Source: Rhizobium sp. BK418 (lineage in GTDB: Bacteria > Pseudomonadota > Alphaproteobacteria > Rhizobiales > Rhizobiaceae). Taken from it: a DNA stretch of 64,000 nucleotides. Below the pieces are notes generated by a model. That model worked only from the letters and a program-made list of their open reading frames with translations. It did not search any database and had not been told where the DNA came from. Shown here piece after piece: positions 1 through 7,477 of this stretch. The stretch covers positions 1 through 64,000 of the forward strand of contig NZ_SLZK01000001.1 in assembly GCF_004341105.1 (NCBI RefSeq), in the 5' to 3' direction. How positions within the stretch are numbered: the stretch's first letter is position 1; each line of letters begins with the position of its first letter. The translations under genes and the position numbers were made by a program.

Positions 1-1155
1 TCGCTGTCGCTGATGGGCACCTTCCTGGTGCGCTCCGGCGTCCTGACCTCGGTGCATGCCTTCGCCAGCGACCCGAGCCGCGGCGTCTTCATCCTCTGCA
101 TCCTGTTGATCTTCATCGGCGGGGCGCTGTCGCTGTTTGCCTTGCGCGCTCCGCTACTGTCGGCCGGCGGTCTGTTTGCGCCGATCTCGCGCGAGGGGGC
201 GCTCGTCGTCAACAACCTGATCCTGACGGTTGCCTGCGGCACGGTTCTGACCGGCACGCTTTATCCGCTGGTGCTGGAAACCCTGACCGGCGACAAGATC
301 TCGGTCGGCCCGCCCTTCTTCAACCTGACCTTCGGCCTGCTGATGGCGCCGCTGCTCGTCATCGTGCCCTTCGGGCCGCTGCTTTCCTGGAAACGCGGCG
401 ATCTGCTCGGCGCCCTGCAGCGGCTTTATGTCGTGGCCGGCCTCGCCTTCGTCGCCGCCCTGGTCTTCTTCTATATCGAACATGGCGGTCCGGTCATGGC
501 CATGCTCGGCCTTGCCGCCGGTCTGTTCTTGATCCTGGGCGCGGCCGCCGATCTCTGGTATCGCGCCGGCATCGGCAAGGTGAAGGTCGATATTGCCTGG
601 CGGCGGCTGACCGGCCTGCCGCGTTCGGCCTTCGGCACGGCGCTTGCCCATGCCGGCCTTGGCATCACCGTGCTCGGCATCGTCGCCGTGACCACCTTCC
701 AGACCGAGCATGTGATCGAGATGAAGCAGGGCCAGGCGACGGAAGCCGGCGGCTACAGCATCGTCTTTGACGGCATGCAGCCGGCGACCGGCCCGAACTA
801 TACCGAGGATCGCGGCCACTTCTCGATCCGCCGTGCCGGCGCCGAGATCGCCGATGTCTGGTCGGCCAAGCGCCTCTACACCGCAAGGCAGATGCCGACG
901 ACGGAGGCCGGCATCCTGACCTTCGGGCTCAGCCAGCTCTATGTGTCGCTCGGCGACGCCACCCATGACGGCGGCATCGTCGTGCGCATCTGGTGGAAGC
1001 CGTTCATTCTGTGCATCTGGGGCGGGGCGCTCGTCATGGCGCTCGGCGGCTTCGTCTCGCTCAGCGACCGGCGCCTGCGGGTCGGGGCGCCGAGCAGGAA
1101 GGCGAAGGCAAAGACCGGCAAGCCGGCAGCACCGGCCATGGAGCCGGCGGAATGA
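1..1155 (+). CDS. ccmF: Cytochrome c heme lyase subunit CcmF (5' end missing)
   Basis: C-terminal 384 residues of CcmF (CycK in rhizobia), the large inner-membrane subunit that ligates heme to apocytochrome c in the periplasm. The frame is open from base 1, so the start lies upstream of the window. Visible are a conserved loop with [16 protein letters not shown] near the left edge, several hydrophobic helices, and a large soluble loop (about residues 230-330) followed by a last transmembrane segment. Full-length proteins have about 650 residues, so roughly 40 percent is missing. The stop codon overlaps the start of ccmH (ATGA), showing translational coupling within a ccm/cyc operon. Confidence 0.95.
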   Translation, partial: SLSLMGTFLVRSGVLTSVHAFASDPSRGVFILCILLIFIGGALSLFALRAPLLSAGGLFAPISREGALVVNNLILTVACGTVLTGTLYPLVLETLTGDKISVGPPFFNLTFGLLMAPLLVIVPFGPLLSWKRGDLLGALQRLYVVAGLAFVAALVFFYIEHGGPVMAMLGLAAGLFLILGAAADLWYRAGIGKVKVDIAWRRLTGLPRSAFGTALAHAGLGITVLGIVAVTTFQTEHVIEMKQGQATEAGGYSIVFDGMQPATGPNYTEDRGHFSIRRAGAEIADVWSAKRLYTARQMPTTEAGILTFGLSQLYVSLGDATHDGGIVVRIWWKPFILCIWGGALVMALGGFVSLSDRRLRVGAPSRKAKAKTGKPAAPAMEPAE

Positions 1156-1640
1156 TGCGGCGGCTCCTCCTCGCCCTGACCCTGTTGATGGCGGCCGCCC
1201 CGGCCTTCGCCGTCAACCCCGACGAGATGCTCGCCGACCCCGCCCTCGAAGCCCGCGCCCGGACGCTCTCAGCCGAACTGCGCTGCATGGTCTGCCAGAA
1301 CCAGTCGATCGACGATTCCAACGCCGATCTCGCCAAGAATCTGCGCCTGCTCGTGCGCGAGCGCATTACTGATGGTGACAGCGACCAGCAGGTGCTGGAC
1401 TACATCGTCTCGCGCTATGGCGAATTCGTCCTGCTGAAGCCGCGCTTCAGCATGCGAACGCTGCTCCTCTGGGGCGCGCCCGTGCTGCTGATCCTGGCCG
1501 GCGGCATCTCCCTCGTCGTCTTTGCCCGCAAGCGAGCCGGCAAGCCGACCGGAAGCAAACTCACGGCGGAAGAGCAGGAAAGGCTTGCCGAATTGCTGGA
1601 GAAGGAAGCGATCATTCCGCCAAGGCACATGACGGAATGA
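1152..1640 (+). CDS. ccmH: Cytochrome c maturation protein CcmH
   Basis: 162-residue CcmH (CycL), the thioredoxin-like partner that reduces apocytochrome c heme-binding cysteines and presents them to CcmF. A signal peptide (about residues 1-20, ending APAFA) is followed by the family motif [11 protein letters not shown] with the redox CxxC pair, and one C-terminal transmembrane helix near residues 105-125. The ATG overlaps the ccmF stop by 4 bp. This is the last gene of the operon; the next gene converges 6 bp downstream. The length is normal for the short CcmH form, which lacks the TPR part that rhizobia carry on CycH. Confidence 0.95.
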   Translation: MMRRLLLALTLLMAAAPAFAVNPDEMLADPALEARARTLSAELRCMVCQNQSIDDSNADLAKNLRLLVRERITDGDSDQQVLDYIVSRYGEFVLLKPRFSMRTLLLWGAPVLLILAGGISLVVFARKRAGKPTGSKLTAEEQERLAELLEKEAIIPPRHMTE

Positions 1641-1646
1641 TCGCTC

Positions 1647-2036
1647 CTATGTCTTGCGATAGGGAAATAGCGCCCGCACAGCCGGATCCCTTAGCCACAG
1701 CCCGCCCCACATGAACAGCCCGAGATAGATGCTGAACAGAATGTGGCTGAAGAGCGGATTTCCGGCGCGGATCTGCGTCGCCATCGCACCCCCGAGCAAG
1801 CCCATCATCAGCACTGCGCCGAAGACGCTCGTCTGCGGGATGAGATAGAGCACGAGGCAGATAAGCTCGATCAGGCCGATCATCAGCACATAGCCGTTCG
1901 GCCAGCCGAGTTGCGTCATCGTTTCTTCGGCGACCGACAGACCCAGAAGTTTGGGCGCTATCGATGCACCAAGCATGAAGAGTGCGAAAAGCCCGGTCAG
2001 CACGCGGCCGGTCCAGATCATCGCCGTTTCATTCAT
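1647..2036 (-). CDS. DoxX-like membrane protein
   Basis: 129-residue integral membrane protein with four predicted transmembrane helices (about 8-28, 48-68, 72-92, 98-116), fitting the DoxX-like family. The family's biochemical role is poorly defined. It is the last gene of a tightly packed four-gene operon (ArsR, SRPBCC, VOC, DoxX); its ATG overlaps the stop of the VOC gene by 4 bp. DoxX-like genes often accompany ArsR-SRPBCC pairs, so a role in a stress or small-molecule response governed by the ArsR protein is inferred, not shown. Confidence 0.8.
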   Translation of the reverse strand: MNETAMIWTGRVLTGLFALFMLGASIAPKLLGLSVAEETMTQLGWPNGYVLMIGLIELICLVLYLIPQTSVFGAVLMMGLLGGAMATQIRAGNPLFSHILFSIYLGLFMWGGLWLRDPAVRALFPYRKT

Positions 2037-2458
2037 CGCTGGCCCGCCGGGATCGTGTTGACCATCCAGGGCGTGCCGAAGTGATCGGTGAACATGCCGA
2101 AGCCAGGCGACCAGAAGGTTGCGTTGAAAGGCATGGTGATCCTGCCGCCTTCGGAGAGCGCGTCGAAGACCCGCTTCGTCTCTGCCGCGTCCTCGCTATG
2201 ATAGGTGGCGCTGAAACCGCCCATATCCTCCTGATATCCGGGAGGGGCGTCGCAGCCCATCAGGGACTGGTCGCCGACATCGAGCCAGGCATGCATGATT
2301 TTGTCTTTGAAGGACGCATCGACCGGCACGTCGCCGGGTGCTTCGCCGAAGGTGAACATGCCCGTCAGCTTGCCGCCGAGCACTTTGGCGTAAAATTCGA
2401 AGGCCTGCCGGCATTCGCCTTTGAAAACGAGGTTCGTTACGAGTTTCATGGTCATCAC
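2033..2458 (-). CDS. VOC (PhnB/glyoxalase-like) family protein
   Basis: 141-residue single-domain vicinal oxygen chelate protein of the PhnB type. It has the N-terminal LVFKGECRQAFEFYAKVLGG segment typical of these proteins and the C-terminal stretch FWSPGFGMFTDHFGTPWMVN, where family members place a metal-site glutamate or equivalent residue. The substrate is unknown; PhnB-like proteins are usually annotated only by fold. It overlaps both neighbours by 4 bp (upstream SRPBCC stop, downstream DoxX start), so it is translationally coupled within the ArsR operon. The assignment to fold is firm, the function open. Confidence 0.85.
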   Translation of the reverse strand: MMTMKLVTNLVFKGECRQAFEFYAKVLGGKLTGMFTFGEAPGDVPVDASFKDKIMHAWLDVGDQSLMGCDAPPGYQEDMGGFSATYHSEDAAETKRVFDALSEGGRITMPFNATFWSPGFGMFTDHFGTPWMVNTIPAGQR

Positions 2459-2931
2459 TCCCTTTGATGTCCTTGCGCTGCAATCCAGCGTTCCAGCCTG
2501 CCGAAGGTGCTCTCCCAGCCATAGCGGTGCCCGGCAACGCTCTCTTCGGATCTCAGATCCGCATGGGTGAAATCCATCCGCGTGCGGCCATCGGCCAGTT
2601 CCTCGAAGACGACGGTTACGAGTGTCACGACCGGGGCGCCATCCTCATGCGATCCCTCCCACTGGAAGGTGAAGGAGAGACGCGATGGCTCCTCGATCTC
2701 CCTGTAGACACCGCTCTGCCATAGGAGGCGGCCATCTTCCGCATTCTTCAGGCAGGCACGATAAGCACCGCCGACACGCAAATCCTGTACGACACTGACG
2801 GCCGGCCATTCGACGGGGCCGAGCCAGCCGACCACCATTTCCGGCCGCGTCCAGGCAGCCCAGAGGAGCGCACGCGGCGCATTGAAGACCCGCTGCATAT
2901 GCAATGTGGAGCGCGATAGCTGATCGGCCAT
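2455..2931 (-). CDS. SRPBCC (AHSA1-like) domain protein
   Basis: 158-residue START-like protein of the Activator of Hsp90 ATPase homologue 1 (AHSA1) type, a helix-grip fold that binds hydrophobic ligands. Typical motifs are VFNAPRALLWAAWTRPE at residues 14-30, the WLGP turn, and the late HADLRSEESVAGHRYGWEST region. In bacteria such genes are regularly paired with an ArsR repressor, as here: the ArsR gene ends 38 bp upstream. They are probably co-transcribed. The ligand is not predictable from sequence. Confidence 0.88.
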   Translation of the reverse strand: MADQLSRSTLHMQRVFNAPRALLWAAWTRPEMVVGWLGPVEWPAVSVVQDLRVGGAYRACLKNAEDGRLLWQSGVYREIEEPSRLSFTFQWEGSHEDGAPVVTLVTVVFEELADGRTRMDFTHADLRSEESVAGHRYGWESTFGRLERWIAAQGHQRE

Positions 2932-2969
2932 AATTATTTCCCTGTTTGATTGAGGATGCGCATCGACAT

Positions 2970-3317
2970 TCAGTTGCGTGGGCCGCTATCGTCCGCTCTC
3001 TGGACCTTCTGCAGGTAATCGTCCAGTCGGTCGAAGCTCGTTTCCCAGAACCGTCTGTATTGTTCCAGCCAGTCGGCAATACTCTTCATTGCCATCGGCT
3101 CGAGTCTCGCCGGCCGCCATTGCGCTTCCTTGCCCCGGCTGATCAGCCCCGCCTTTTCCAGGACCTTCAGATGTTTCGAAACGGCCGGAAGGCTCATCTC
3201 GAAGGGGGCGGCAAGTTCGTTGACGGAAGCCTCGCCTTCGGCCAGCCGCGCGATGATCGCCCGGCGTGTGGGGTCTGCGAGGGCCGCGAAAGCGGCACTC
3301 AAAGCGTCAGTCTGCAT
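2970..3317 (-). CDS. ArsR-family transcriptional regulator
   Basis: 115-residue winged-helix repressor. Key segments are LADPTRRAIIARLAEGEASV (helices 1-3) and the recognition helix region MSLPAVSKHLKVLEKAGLI. No cysteine metal-site motif (ELCVC) is present, so it is probably not an arsenic sensor but belongs to the subgroup that travels with SRPBCC proteins. An in-frame start 36 codons upstream (3425) is possible, but the ATG at 3317 begins the conserved domain (MQTDALSAAF). First gene of the ArsR-SRPBCC-VOC-DoxX operon. Palindromes just upstream suggest autoregulation. Confidence 0.9.
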   Translation of the reverse strand: MQTDALSAAFAALADPTRRAIIARLAEGEASVNELAAPFEMSLPAVSKHLKVLEKAGLISRGKEAQWRPARLEPMAMKSIADWLEQYRRFWETSFDRLDDYLQKVQRADDSGPRN

Positions 3318-3332
3318 GATCTGCCTCGTATA

Positions 3333-3383
3333 TAACTCTATGGTTAAATATAGGGCGTTGGCCTGCTTGTCAACCGATCGGTT
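3333..3383. promoter_or_regulatory. Candidate ArsR operator pair
   Basis: Two inverted repeats with the same half-site lie upstream of the ArsR gene. TAAC-N6-GTTA is at 3333-3346. AACCGATCGGTT, a perfect 12-bp palindrome, is at 3372-3383. The area is AT-rich against a GC-rich background. Autoregulation by the ArsR protein is inferred from position and symmetry; degP lies 177 bp to the right and could also be affected. Confidence 0.45.
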
Positions 3384-3559
3384 AAATAAGGATGGGCGAA
3401 CGCCTCGTCCGTCTGACGAGCGCAAAAGATTGCCGGTACATTACGAATTTTTCATCGGCTAGACAGTTCGCAGTAAGGTGTTACGTCCTATATCTCGATC
3501 ATCACCGATCCGGCATTGCCTGCCGGGACGAGATCTGAACAAGAAGAGAAGGTGCTCAA

Positions 3560-5119
3560 ATGCTGAATAAATTCCGCGGACGTCCGTCCCTCAAAACGGT
3601 GCTTCAGGCATCCACCGTTGCTGGTCTGGCTGCCGCCGTGCTCGCAACCGGTATCCCTGTCGAGATCTCCCGTTCTTACGCCGAGGCTGTCAATGTCCAG
3701 GCTCCCTCGGTTCCGAGCTTCGCCAACGTCGTTGACGCCGTTTCCCCCGCTGTCGTCTCCGTCCGTGTCGAAAGCCGCATGAAGCCTGCTTCCGATGATG
3801 GCGACGGTTTCTCCTTCGATTTCAATGGTCGCGGCTTTGACGATCTGCCCGACGCTCTGAAGCCGTTCTTCCGTCAGTTCGGCGAACAGCAAAACCGTCA
3901 GGGCCAGAACCAGCAGCGCCGCTTCGGCCATCAGGGTGAGGGCCGTCTGCGCCCGGTCGCCCAGGGCTCAGGCTTCTTCATCACCGAAGACGGCTACATC
4001 GTTACCAACAACCACGTCGTTTCCGATGGCTCGGCCTTCGTTGCCGTCATGAACGACGGTACTGAGCTTGACGCGAAGCTGATCGGCAAGGACCCGCGCA
4101 CCGACCTCGCCGTGTTGAAGGTCGATGGCAAGGGCCGCAAGTTCACCTATGTGAACTGGGCCGATGACAACAAGGTTCGCGTCGGTGACTGGGTCGTCGC
4201 CGTCGGTAATCCCTTCGGCCTCGGCGGCACGGTGACGGCGGGCATCATTTCGGCCCGCGGCCGCGATATCGGCTCCGGCCCCTATGACGATTATCTGCAA
4301 GTCGACGCAGCCGTGAACCGCGGCAACTCCGGTGGCCCGACCTTCAACCTCAATGGCCAGGTTGTAGGCATCAACACCGCGATCTTCTCGCCGTCGGGTG
4401 GCAGCGTCGGTATCGCCTTCGCAATCCCGGCTTCCACCGCCAAGGATGTCGTTGCCGATCTGATGAAGGACGGTACGGTTTCCCGCGGTTACCTCGGCGT
4501 GCAGATCCAGCCGGTCACCAAGGACATTGCCGACTCCCTCGGCCTCTCCGAAGCAAGTGGCGCTCTGGTCGTTTCCGCACAGGACGGCACGCCGGGCCAG
4601 AAGGCCGGCATGAAGACCGGTGACGTCGTCACCGCCGTCAACGGCGAACCTGTCAAGGATGCGCGCGATCTCAGCCGCCGCATCGGCGCCATGACGCCGG
4701 GCAGCAAGGTCGAGCTTTCGCTATGGCGTTCCGGCAAGGCCCAGTCCGTCACCGTCGAACTCGGCACACTGCCGGCCGACCAGCAGGCCTCGGCTGACGA
4801 CAACAACGACCAGCAGGAGCAGGCTCAGCCGCCGGCATCCGAAAAGGCGCTCGCCGATCTCGGCCTGACGGTCGGTCCGGCCGAAGACGGCAAGGGTCTT
4901 GCCATCACCGGCATCGATCCGAACTCCGATGCTGCCGACAAGGGCATCAAGGAAGGCGAGACGATCACCTCGGTCAACAACCAGGAAGTCTCCAGTGCTG
5001 ACGATGTCGTCCGCGTCATCAACCAGGCCAAGAAGGACGGCCGCACCCGTGCGCTGTTCCAGATCCAGTCGAAGGACGGCAGCCGCTTCGTCGCCCTTCC
5101 GATCAACGGCCAAGGCTGA
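3560..5119 (+). CDS. degP: Periplasmic serine protease DegP (HtrA/Do family)
   Basis: 519-residue Do-like protease that degrades or refolds misfolded envelope proteins. An N-terminal signal segment (about 1-42) is followed by a trypsin-like domain with the catalytic triad His152 (TNNHVV), Asp182 (TDLAVLKV) and Ser257 (RGNSGGP), then two PDZ domains (about 285-385 and 425-515). A glutamine-rich loop (about 108-125) corresponds to the LA loop of the family. Length is normal for rhizobial DegP1. It is followed by a strong hairpin and then the two-component genes, whose kinase may sense envelope stress; that functional link is inferred from position. Confidence 0.95.
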   Translation: MLNKFRGRPSLKTVLQASTVAGLAAAVLATGIPVEISRSYAEAVNVQAPSVPSFANVVDAVSPAVVSVRVESRMKPASDDGDGFSFDFNGRGFDDLPDALKPFFRQFGEQQNRQGQNQQRRFGHQGEGRLRPVAQGSGFFITEDGYIVTNNHVVSDGSAFVAVMNDGTELDAKLIGKDPRTDLAVLKVDGKGRKFTYVNWADDNKVRVGDWVVAVGNPFGLGGTVTAGIISARGRDIGSGPYDDYLQVDAAVNRGNSGGPTFNLNGQVVGINTAIFSPSGGSVGIAFAIPASTAKDVVADLMKDGTVSRGYLGVQIQPVTKDIADSLGLSEASGALVVSAQDGTPGQKAGMKTGDVVTAVNGEPVKDARDLSRRIGAMTPGSKVELSLWRSGKAQSVTVELGTLPADQQASADDNNDQQEQAQPPASEKALADLGLTVGPAEDGKGLAITGIDPNSDAADKGIKEGETITSVNNQEVSSADDVVRVINQAKKDGRTRALFQIQSKDGSRFVALPINGQG

Positions 5120-5132
5120 TCTTCTGCCCCAG

Positions 5133-5169
5133 AATCTGGAGCCGCGCAGATGCTGCGCGGTTCCAGATT
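5133..5169 (+). terminator. Hairpin after degP
   Basis: Arms AATCTGGA-G-CCGCGCAG and CTGCGCGG-T-TCCAGATT surround a 3-nt ATG loop: a 17-bp stem with one mismatch. There is only a short T run afterwards. It probably ends or attenuates degP transcription ahead of the regulator genes. Confidence 0.7.
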
Positions 5170-5246
5170 TCCAGTTCTGCCAATTTATTTAAGTTTGCCG
5201 AATTCTTCACAGCCGCCAAATTCTTCAATTATGAAGGACGCCCGCA

Positions 5247-5993
5247 ATGACCTCTGCACCACAGGAAAACGCTTTCAGCCTTGCCGAAAAGCAGCCGGAG
5301 GGTAATGTCGGCCGAATGAAGATTCTCATCATCGAAGACGATCTGGAGGCGGCGGTCTATCTCACGAAAGCTTTTCGTGAGGCGGGTATCGTTGCCGACC
5401 ATGCAAGCGACGGCGAAAGCGGCCTCTTCATGGGTTCGGAAAATACCTACGACGTCATCGTCATCGATCGTATGCTGCCGCGCCGCGATGGTCTTTCCGT
5501 CATCAGCGAGCTGCGCCGAAAGGGCATCCACACACCCGTTCTTATTCTCTCCGCCCTCGGCCAAGTCGACGACCGGGTAACGGGTCTGCGCGCCGGCGGC
5601 GACGATTACCTGCCGAAGCCCTATGCCTTCAGCGAGCTGCTCGCCCGCGTCGAAGTGCTCGGCCGCCGCAAGGGCACGCCCGATCAGGACGTCGTCTATC
5701 GCGTCGGCGATCTCGAGCTCGACCGCCTCTCGCACGAGGTCCGCCGCGGCGGCAAGGAAATCCCCCTGCAGCCGCGCGAATTCCGCCTTCTGGAATATCT
5801 CATGAAGAATGCAGGCCAGGTGGTGACCCGCACCATGCTGCTCGAAAATGTCTGGGATTACCATTTTGATCCGCAGACCAATGTCATTGACGTGCATGTC
5901 TCGCGCCTGCGCTCCAAGATCGAGAAAGACTTCAGCCAGCCGCTGCTGAAGACGATCCGCGGTGCGGGTTACATGATCAAGGACGAGGGATGA
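5247..5993 (+). CDS. OmpR-type response regulator
   Basis: 248-residue two-component regulator: receiver domain (about 24-140) with acidic pair Asp31-Asp32, phospho-acceptor Asp74 (VIDRMLP) and the conserved Lys of LPKPYAFSELLAR; then a winged-helix DNA-binding domain (about 152-246) with LQPREFRLLEYLM and VIDVHVSRLRSKI. The ATG at 5247 is preceded by AAGGA at 8 nt, giving a 23-residue extension before the receiver; an internal ATG at 5316 has poorer spacing. The stop overlaps the kinase start by 4 bp, so the two proteins form one system. Targets are unknown; proximity to degP suggests envelope functions. Confidence 0.93.
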   Translation: MTSAPQENAFSLAEKQPEGNVGRMKILIIEDDLEAAVYLTKAFREAGIVADHASDGESGLFMGSENTYDVIVIDRMLPRRDGLSVISELRRKGIHTPVLILSALGQVDDRVTGLRAGGDDYLPKPYAFSELLARVEVLGRRKGTPDQDVVYRVGDLELDRLSHEVRRGGKEIPLQPREFRLLEYLMKNAGQVVTRTMLLENVWDYHFDPQTNVIDVHVSRLRSKIEKDFSQPLLKTIRGAGYMIKDEG

Positions 5994-7396
5994 GCCGTTT
6001 CTGGGTTCTCTTCAAGTCCACAGCAGTCCGCCTTTCGGCCCTTTATATTCTGCTCTTCTCGATCTGCGCCGCGACGCTTGTCTTCTATGTGACGGCGATG
6101 TCTCAGCGGCTGCTGACCGGCCAAATCCGTGAGGCGGTCGCCCAGGAGGTGACGCAGGTCCAGCGCGCCTATGATGCCGGCGGCATGAACCTGCTGCTGC
6201 GCACGATGGAGCGCCGCGCCCGCCAGCCGGGTGCCAATCTCTATCTCATCGCCGGTCCCTCGGGCGATATCCTCGCCGGCAACGTCGCCTCGGTGCAGCC
6301 GGGCGTTTTCGAGGAGCAGGGCTGGACCTCGATACCCTTCATGTATCAGCGCTACACCGATAGCGGCGTGGTGCGGCATACGGCGATTGCCAATATCTTC
6401 GTTCTGGACAACGGCCTGCGGGTGCTGATCGGCCGCGACCTCGGCGAGCCGGAGCGTTTCCGCGTGCTGGTGCGCCAGGCACTGATGATCGCGCTTGCCA
6501 TCATGGGCCTCGGCGCCATCATCATCTGGTTCGGCATCGGCCGCAACGCGTTGAAGCGCATCGACCGCATGTCGGATGCCAGCAAGAAGATCATGGCCGG
6601 CGACCTTGCGCAGCGCCTGCCGGTCGGCGGCTCCGGCGACGAGTTTGACCGTCTCTCCATCTCGCTCAACACGATGCTGGAGCGCATCGAGAAGCTGAAC
6701 GAGGGCCTGCGGCAGGTCTCCGACAATATCGCCCATGACCTGAAGACGCCGCTGACGCGACTGCGCAACAAAGCGGCAGATGCGCTCGACAGCGAAAATG
6801 GCGAAGCGCGCCGCGGCGCACTGGAAGGCATCATTTCCGAATCCGACCAGCTCATCCGCACCTTCAACGCGCTGCTGATGATCTCCCGCGTCGAAGCCGG
6901 TTCTGTCGCCGCGGAAATGTCGTCGATCGAGCTGTCTGCCATCGTCGCCGATAGCGCCGAACTCTACGAGCCCGTCGCCGAAGAGGCGGGAATGGCGCTG
7001 ATCTCCGAGATCGAGCCTGACATCGAGATCCAAGGCAACCGCGAACTGATCGGTCAGGCGATCTTCAATCTGATCGATAACGCGATCAAATATTCCGCTG
7101 ATGCCGAGGGAGCAGGCTCGGTCTTGGTGAAGCTCAGCCGCCGCCCCGACGGCATCTGCCTCTCCGTCGCCGACCATGGCCCGGGCGTCCCTGCCGATCG
7201 GCGCGAGGATGTGCTCAAGCGTTTCGTGCGCCTGGATGAGAGCCGTTCGAAGCCAGGCACCGGCCTCGGCTTGTCGTTGGTGGAAGCGATCATGGAACTG
7301 CATGGCGGCACGCTGGAACTCTCCGACACCGAACCCAGCAATGTCGACCGACCGGGCCTCACCGTCAGCATGGTTTTCCCTGCCAAGCCAGCCTGA
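5990..7396 (+). CDS. Sensor histidine kinase, HAMP type
   Basis: 468-residue inner-membrane kinase partner of the upstream regulator. TM helices at about 15-37 and 162-185 frame a periplasmic sensor of about 125 residues. A HAMP linker (about 182-235) leads to the dimerisation domain with phosphorylated His249 (NIAHDLKTPLTRLR), then the ATPase domain with the N box around Asn364 (NLIDNAIKYS), G1 box DHGPGVP and G2 box GTGLGLSLVEA. Coupled to the response regulator by a 4-bp overlap. The periplasmic domain matches no ligand-binding family I recognise. glnE starts 81 bp later with its own ribosome binding site. Confidence 0.93.
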   Translation: MSRFWVLFKSTAVRLSALYILLFSICAATLVFYVTAMSQRLLTGQIREAVAQEVTQVQRAYDAGGMNLLLRTMERRARQPGANLYLIAGPSGDILAGNVASVQPGVFEEQGWTSIPFMYQRYTDSGVVRHTAIANIFVLDNGLRVLIGRDLGEPERFRVLVRQALMIALAIMGLGAIIIWFGIGRNALKRIDRMSDASKKIMAGDLAQRLPVGGSGDEFDRLSISLNTMLERIEKLNEGLRQVSDNIAHDLKTPLTRLRNKAADALDSENGEARRGALEGIISESDQLIRTFNALLMISRVEAGSVAAEMSSIELSAIVADSAELYEPVAEEAGMALISEIEPDIEIQGNRELIGQAIFNLIDNAIKYSADAEGAGSVLVKLSRRPDGICLSVADHGPGVPADRREDVLKRFVRLDESRSKPGTGLGLSLVEAIMELHGGTLELSDTEPSNVDRPGLTVSMVFPAKPA

Positions 7397-7477
7397 TTTT
7401 CCTGATCATTTTCATATTGGCGCTTTCGGCTTGAGGCCCTAGTTTAATGTCGCATTGCGGCATGGCGGGGAGAGCGA

